A stretch of 64,000 bases of DNA, taken from positions 1 through 64,000 of the forward strand of contig JAHLWR010000009.1 in assembly GCA_019057815.1 (NCBI GenBank). The letters run 5' to 3'. How positions within the stretch are numbered: the first letter of the stretch is position 1; every line of letters begins with the position of its first letter. Shown one piece after another: positions 61,848 to 64,000 of this stretch. A model generated the notes under the pieces. It was given only the letters and a program-made list of their open reading frames with translations. It made no database searches and was not told where the DNA came from. This DNA comes from Candidatus Heimdallarchaeota archaeon (GTDB taxonomy: Archaea > Asgardarchaeota > Heimdallarchaeia > Heimdallarchaeales > Heimdallarchaeaceae). A program made the position numbers and the translations under genes.

Positions 61848-62003
61848 TAAGGTGTTTGAAAAGTAGCACCTATATATAATTTTTCAAACATACGGGGTTT
61901 TAAAGCGTTATAACTCATAAATACTGCTCTTTGATATACAGCATTTAATAGAGTAATTAGGAGAAAACATTTATCTAATAGTGAGAAATAGCCATAGAAC
62001 TAG

Positions 62004-63065
62004 ATGAAGAGAATTCTTGTCACGGGAGCTACAGGTTGTACAGGTTTAGGTGTTCTAAGATATTTTAGCTGTCGAAATGGATATGAATTATATGGTTTAG
62101 TTCGTAAAATACCTGCTCAACCCATTGATGGTGTAACCTATGTTACAGGAGATTTTACTGATTATAGTTCTCTTCTAGAAGCATTAAAAGGAAAAGATAT
62201 AGATACAGTATTACATATAGGAGGAGCTATTAGACAAAAAACAAAGAATAAAGATTTTTATCGAGTAAATGTTGATGGAACAAATAATCTCTTGAAAGCA
62301 TGTAAAAATTCGAAAGTCAAAAAATTCCTGTTTGTGAGTACAACAAGTGTTTATGGCACGAAATTGGAAATCCCAGTAAAAGAAAATCATAAAACAAAAT
62401 CTATAGGTCATTATTCTAAATCAAAGTTAGCTGCTGAGTTCTTAGTTCAAATTTTTTGTGAAGAAAATGGTTTGAATGCAGTCATACTCCGACCACCAAT
62501 AATTTCAGGGAGAGAAGATAGACACTTTTATCCTATTGTGAAAAATCTAATAAAAAGAAATATTTTTCCGATTCTAGGCAAAGCTGAACATCTCATTGCA
62601 TTTGTTCATCCATATGATATTGCTCAAGCAGTTGAATTAACATTAATGGAAAGAACAGTAAAAGTTGAGACATATAACGTAGTCTCATTTAATATAACAA
62701 TTAAAGAATTTATTAGAAAGTTAGAAAAGAATTTAATAGGAAAAAACCGTTTCAAAATCCATATTCCATATTTCATTGCTTATCTAGGTGCATTTTTAAT
62801 CGAATTAATAGGTTTTGTTATCTTTCCGAGAAGAGAGCCTTTTTTCAACAGAGAATACGCTGCTATGATCGGAAAAGACTGGATCTTTGAGACTTCAAAA
62901 CTTGGAGCTCTTGGTTATAAGCCTGTAATTACTTTAGAGCAAATTATTGATGATATAATGAAAGAAGAAGCTCTTATACCCCCACTAGCAGAAGATTTAA
63001 GAGAATTAGAAGAAGTAGTAGAAAGGTATAGAACAAAAGAACTTCAAGTCATAAGGGAAGAATAA
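62004..63065 (+). CDS. NAD-dependent epimerase/3-beta-HSD-like reductase (SDR)
   Basis: 353 residues, extended short-chain dehydrogenase: GATGCTGLGVLRYF nucleotide loop (6-20), FLFVSTTSVYG, catalytic YSKSK (about 131-135) and ILRPPIISGREDRHFYP. The 3-beta-HSD-like C-terminus holds a hydrophobic stretch (YLGAFLIELIGFVIF) that may touch the membrane. It could act on a sugar nucleotide or isoprenoid/sterol-like lipid; sequence alone does not decide. Divergent from hydB. Confidence 0.85.
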   Translation: MKRILVTGATGCTGLGVLRYFSCRNGYELYGLVRKIPAQPIDGVTYVTGDFTDYSSLLEALKGKDIDTVLHIGGAIRQKTKNKDFYRVNVDGTNNLLKACKNSKVKKFLFVSTTSVYGTKLEIPVKENHKTKSIGHYSKSKLAAEFLVQIFCEENGLNAVILRPPIISGREDRHFYPIVKNLIKRNIFPILGKAEHLIAFVHPYDIAQAVELTLMERTVKVETYNVVSFNITIKEFIRKLEKNLIGKNRFKIHIPYFIAYLGAFLIELIGFVIFPRREPFFNREYAAMIGKDWIFETSKLGALGYKPVITLEQIIDDIMKEEALIPPLAEDLRELEEVVERYRTKELQVIREE

Positions 63066-63119
63066 TAGGTTTAATTGTTTGAAAAAAAGTTATGAAAATA
63101 AAAAATTGGAAGCAAACCT

Positions 63120-64000
63120 CTAGTTCTGTTTATCTCTCAGAAATGTTATCAAATTGATAATTATCGCAGGATCAGAATAAGTGAAAATTTGACTTTCTTC
63201 CATTGAACCGTCTCTTAAAGAAATAACCAAATTCAGACTACTATCCTCATACTCTTGTATAACTGAAACAGTGGAGATTGGGCGAGCATAAACGCTTTTC
63301 CCTGGTGTTCTAATGAAAATCCTTTCCTCGGTTACCCAAATATTGCCGTCTTGCCCAGTTATTGCACCTGTTGTAGATATAATTGAATCAATATAGAGAA
63401 TCTTCTCTCCTCTTGCTGTACTTTCCATTTCTTCAGTAATTGCTCGATTAACAGGAGTTAGGGCAAAAAGCATATTGATGAACTTGTTGAAGAGAGAGTC
63501 TTCAATAGCTATAAATTGAACTCTAGATTCTTTCTCTAATAATATTACCATATTCTTTTCAGTTATTGCTAAGAGAGAAGAAGTAGGCCCTCCAACCTTA
63601 TAGTAATTAGTAATTTTACCTTCAAAGAATCTATTGAATAGACTATCATGGGGTTCATCAAATTGTTCAAAGATGTAAATGTAATCTCTAGCATCAAGCT
63701 TTTCAGAGAAATTTCCAACTGTGTAGAAACCATATTCGTGAGTAGGACCTGAAGTATCAAAAATACTTTCAAGGTATTCAGAAAGATCAGTAAATTGTTC
63801 CATCCATTGCTGAAAACGTTGTAAAGGGTTATGTGCAATGAAAACAGCAGGCTTTGAATCTTCATCTTTTCCTACAAAACCTTTTTTGTACAAATCGTCT
63901 AGTACTTCATAGATTTTAGCTTTAGGAACTTTAGATTCATCAGCAATAGTTGGAGCTGTTCCTTCTTTCAACTTGACAATTGCAAGATAAGCTCTGGAAG
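63120..64000 (-). CDS. TrmB-like transcription regulator, N-terminus beyond the window
   Basis: At least 293 residues. The frame stays open to the window edge and reads SRAYLAIVKLKEGTAPTIAD, ESKVPKAKIYEVLDDLYKKG, a TrmB-type winged helix missing only its first residues. So the gene is cut here and the in-frame TTG at 63971 is not the true start. After a helix (PLQRFQQWMEQFTDLSEYLES), the effector domain (about 70-283) resembles the phospholipase-D-like domain of TrmB relatives (GNFSEKLDARDYIYIF, EGKITNYYKVGGP). It ends in a small beta domain. Target unknown. Confidence 0.82.
   Translation of the reverse strand, partial: SRAYLAIVKLKEGTAPTIADESKVPKAKIYEVLDDLYKKGFVGKDEDSKPAVFIAHNPLQRFQQWMEQFTDLSEYLESIFDTSGPTHEYGFYTVGNFSEKLDARDYIYIFEQFDEPHDSLFNRFFEGKITNYYKVGGPTSSLLAITEKNMVILLEKESRVQFIAIEDSLFNKFINMLFALTPVNRAITEEMESTARGEKILYIDSIISTTGAITGQDGNIWVTEERIFIRTPGKSVYARPISTVSVIQEYEDSSLNLVISLRDGSMEESQIFTYSDPAIIINLITFLRDKQN

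Noticed and set aside
63120-63971. TTG at 63971 as the real start of the TrmB-like gene
   Set aside because: The upstream frame is open to the edge and encodes the missing part of the winged helix.

Overview
This window is AT-rich archaeal DNA. The archaeal signs are a TATA-binding protein, TATA-type promoters close to start codons (short leaders with GTGAT- or GGAG-type ribosome sites), frequent TTG/GTG starts, a TrmB-type regulator, a type 3b-like NiFe hydrogenase and surface proteins ending in a membrane helix plus a basic tail. The expanded beta-helix (NosD-like) surface family and a protein with a eukaryote-like PARP-type zinc finger make an Asgard (Heimdallarchaeia-like) archaeon my best guess; no 16S gene is present to settle this.

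Layout. 0-6.6 kb: two large NosD-like beta-helix surface proteins, a decayed third copy, a leucine-rich-repeat fragment and a PIN-domain toxin-antitoxin pair. 6.6-19.3 kb: a zinc-ribbon membrane protein, a structured 0.23-kb element (copy 1), an ABC-2 exporter, an MFS exporter, a 1084-residue modular surface protein, a cation/proton antiporter and an exonuclease fusion. 19.3-25.9 kb: a RelE-type toxin module between a truncated and an intact methyltransferase gene, a hybrid sensor kinase and two uncharacterised proteins. 26-29.3 kb: a complete ECF vitamin/metal transporter operon with a tandem palindrome upstream. 29.3-35.8 kb: a ribbon-helix-helix protein, a NosD-like protein, an MMPL transporter and a membrane kinase. 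36-43.5 kb: a helix-hairpin-helix protein, the PARP-finger protein, then a scrambled stretch with repeated tails of two genes, two NosD-like genes, copy 2 of the structured element, TBP and a lactate permease. 43.5-56.4 kb: zinc-ribbon membrane protein, two ferritin-like paralogues, acyl-CoA ligase, a threonine-synthase-like protein lacking its PLP lysine but carrying a winged helix, and a giant FtsX/MacB-type ABC system. 56.4-64 kb: ferredoxin-nitroreductase, hydrogenase operon hydBGDA plus its maturation protease, an epimerase and a TrmB-like regulator cut by the window edge.

The most interesting signal is non-coding. Two inverted copies (about 7596-7826 and 39045-39273) share terminal inverted repeats, a TATA-like promoter and six hairpins. 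Sequence changes between the copies keep base pairing (compensatory changes in three stems). The G.U wobbles make sense on one strand only, which points to a transcribed structured RNA. Copy 2 interrupts a decayed lactate-permease tail, so the element appears to be mobile. Next in interest are the PARP-type zinc finger, the PLP-lysine-less threonine-synthase-like putative regulator, the exonuclease fusion, and the rearranged 37.5-41.8 kb stretch.
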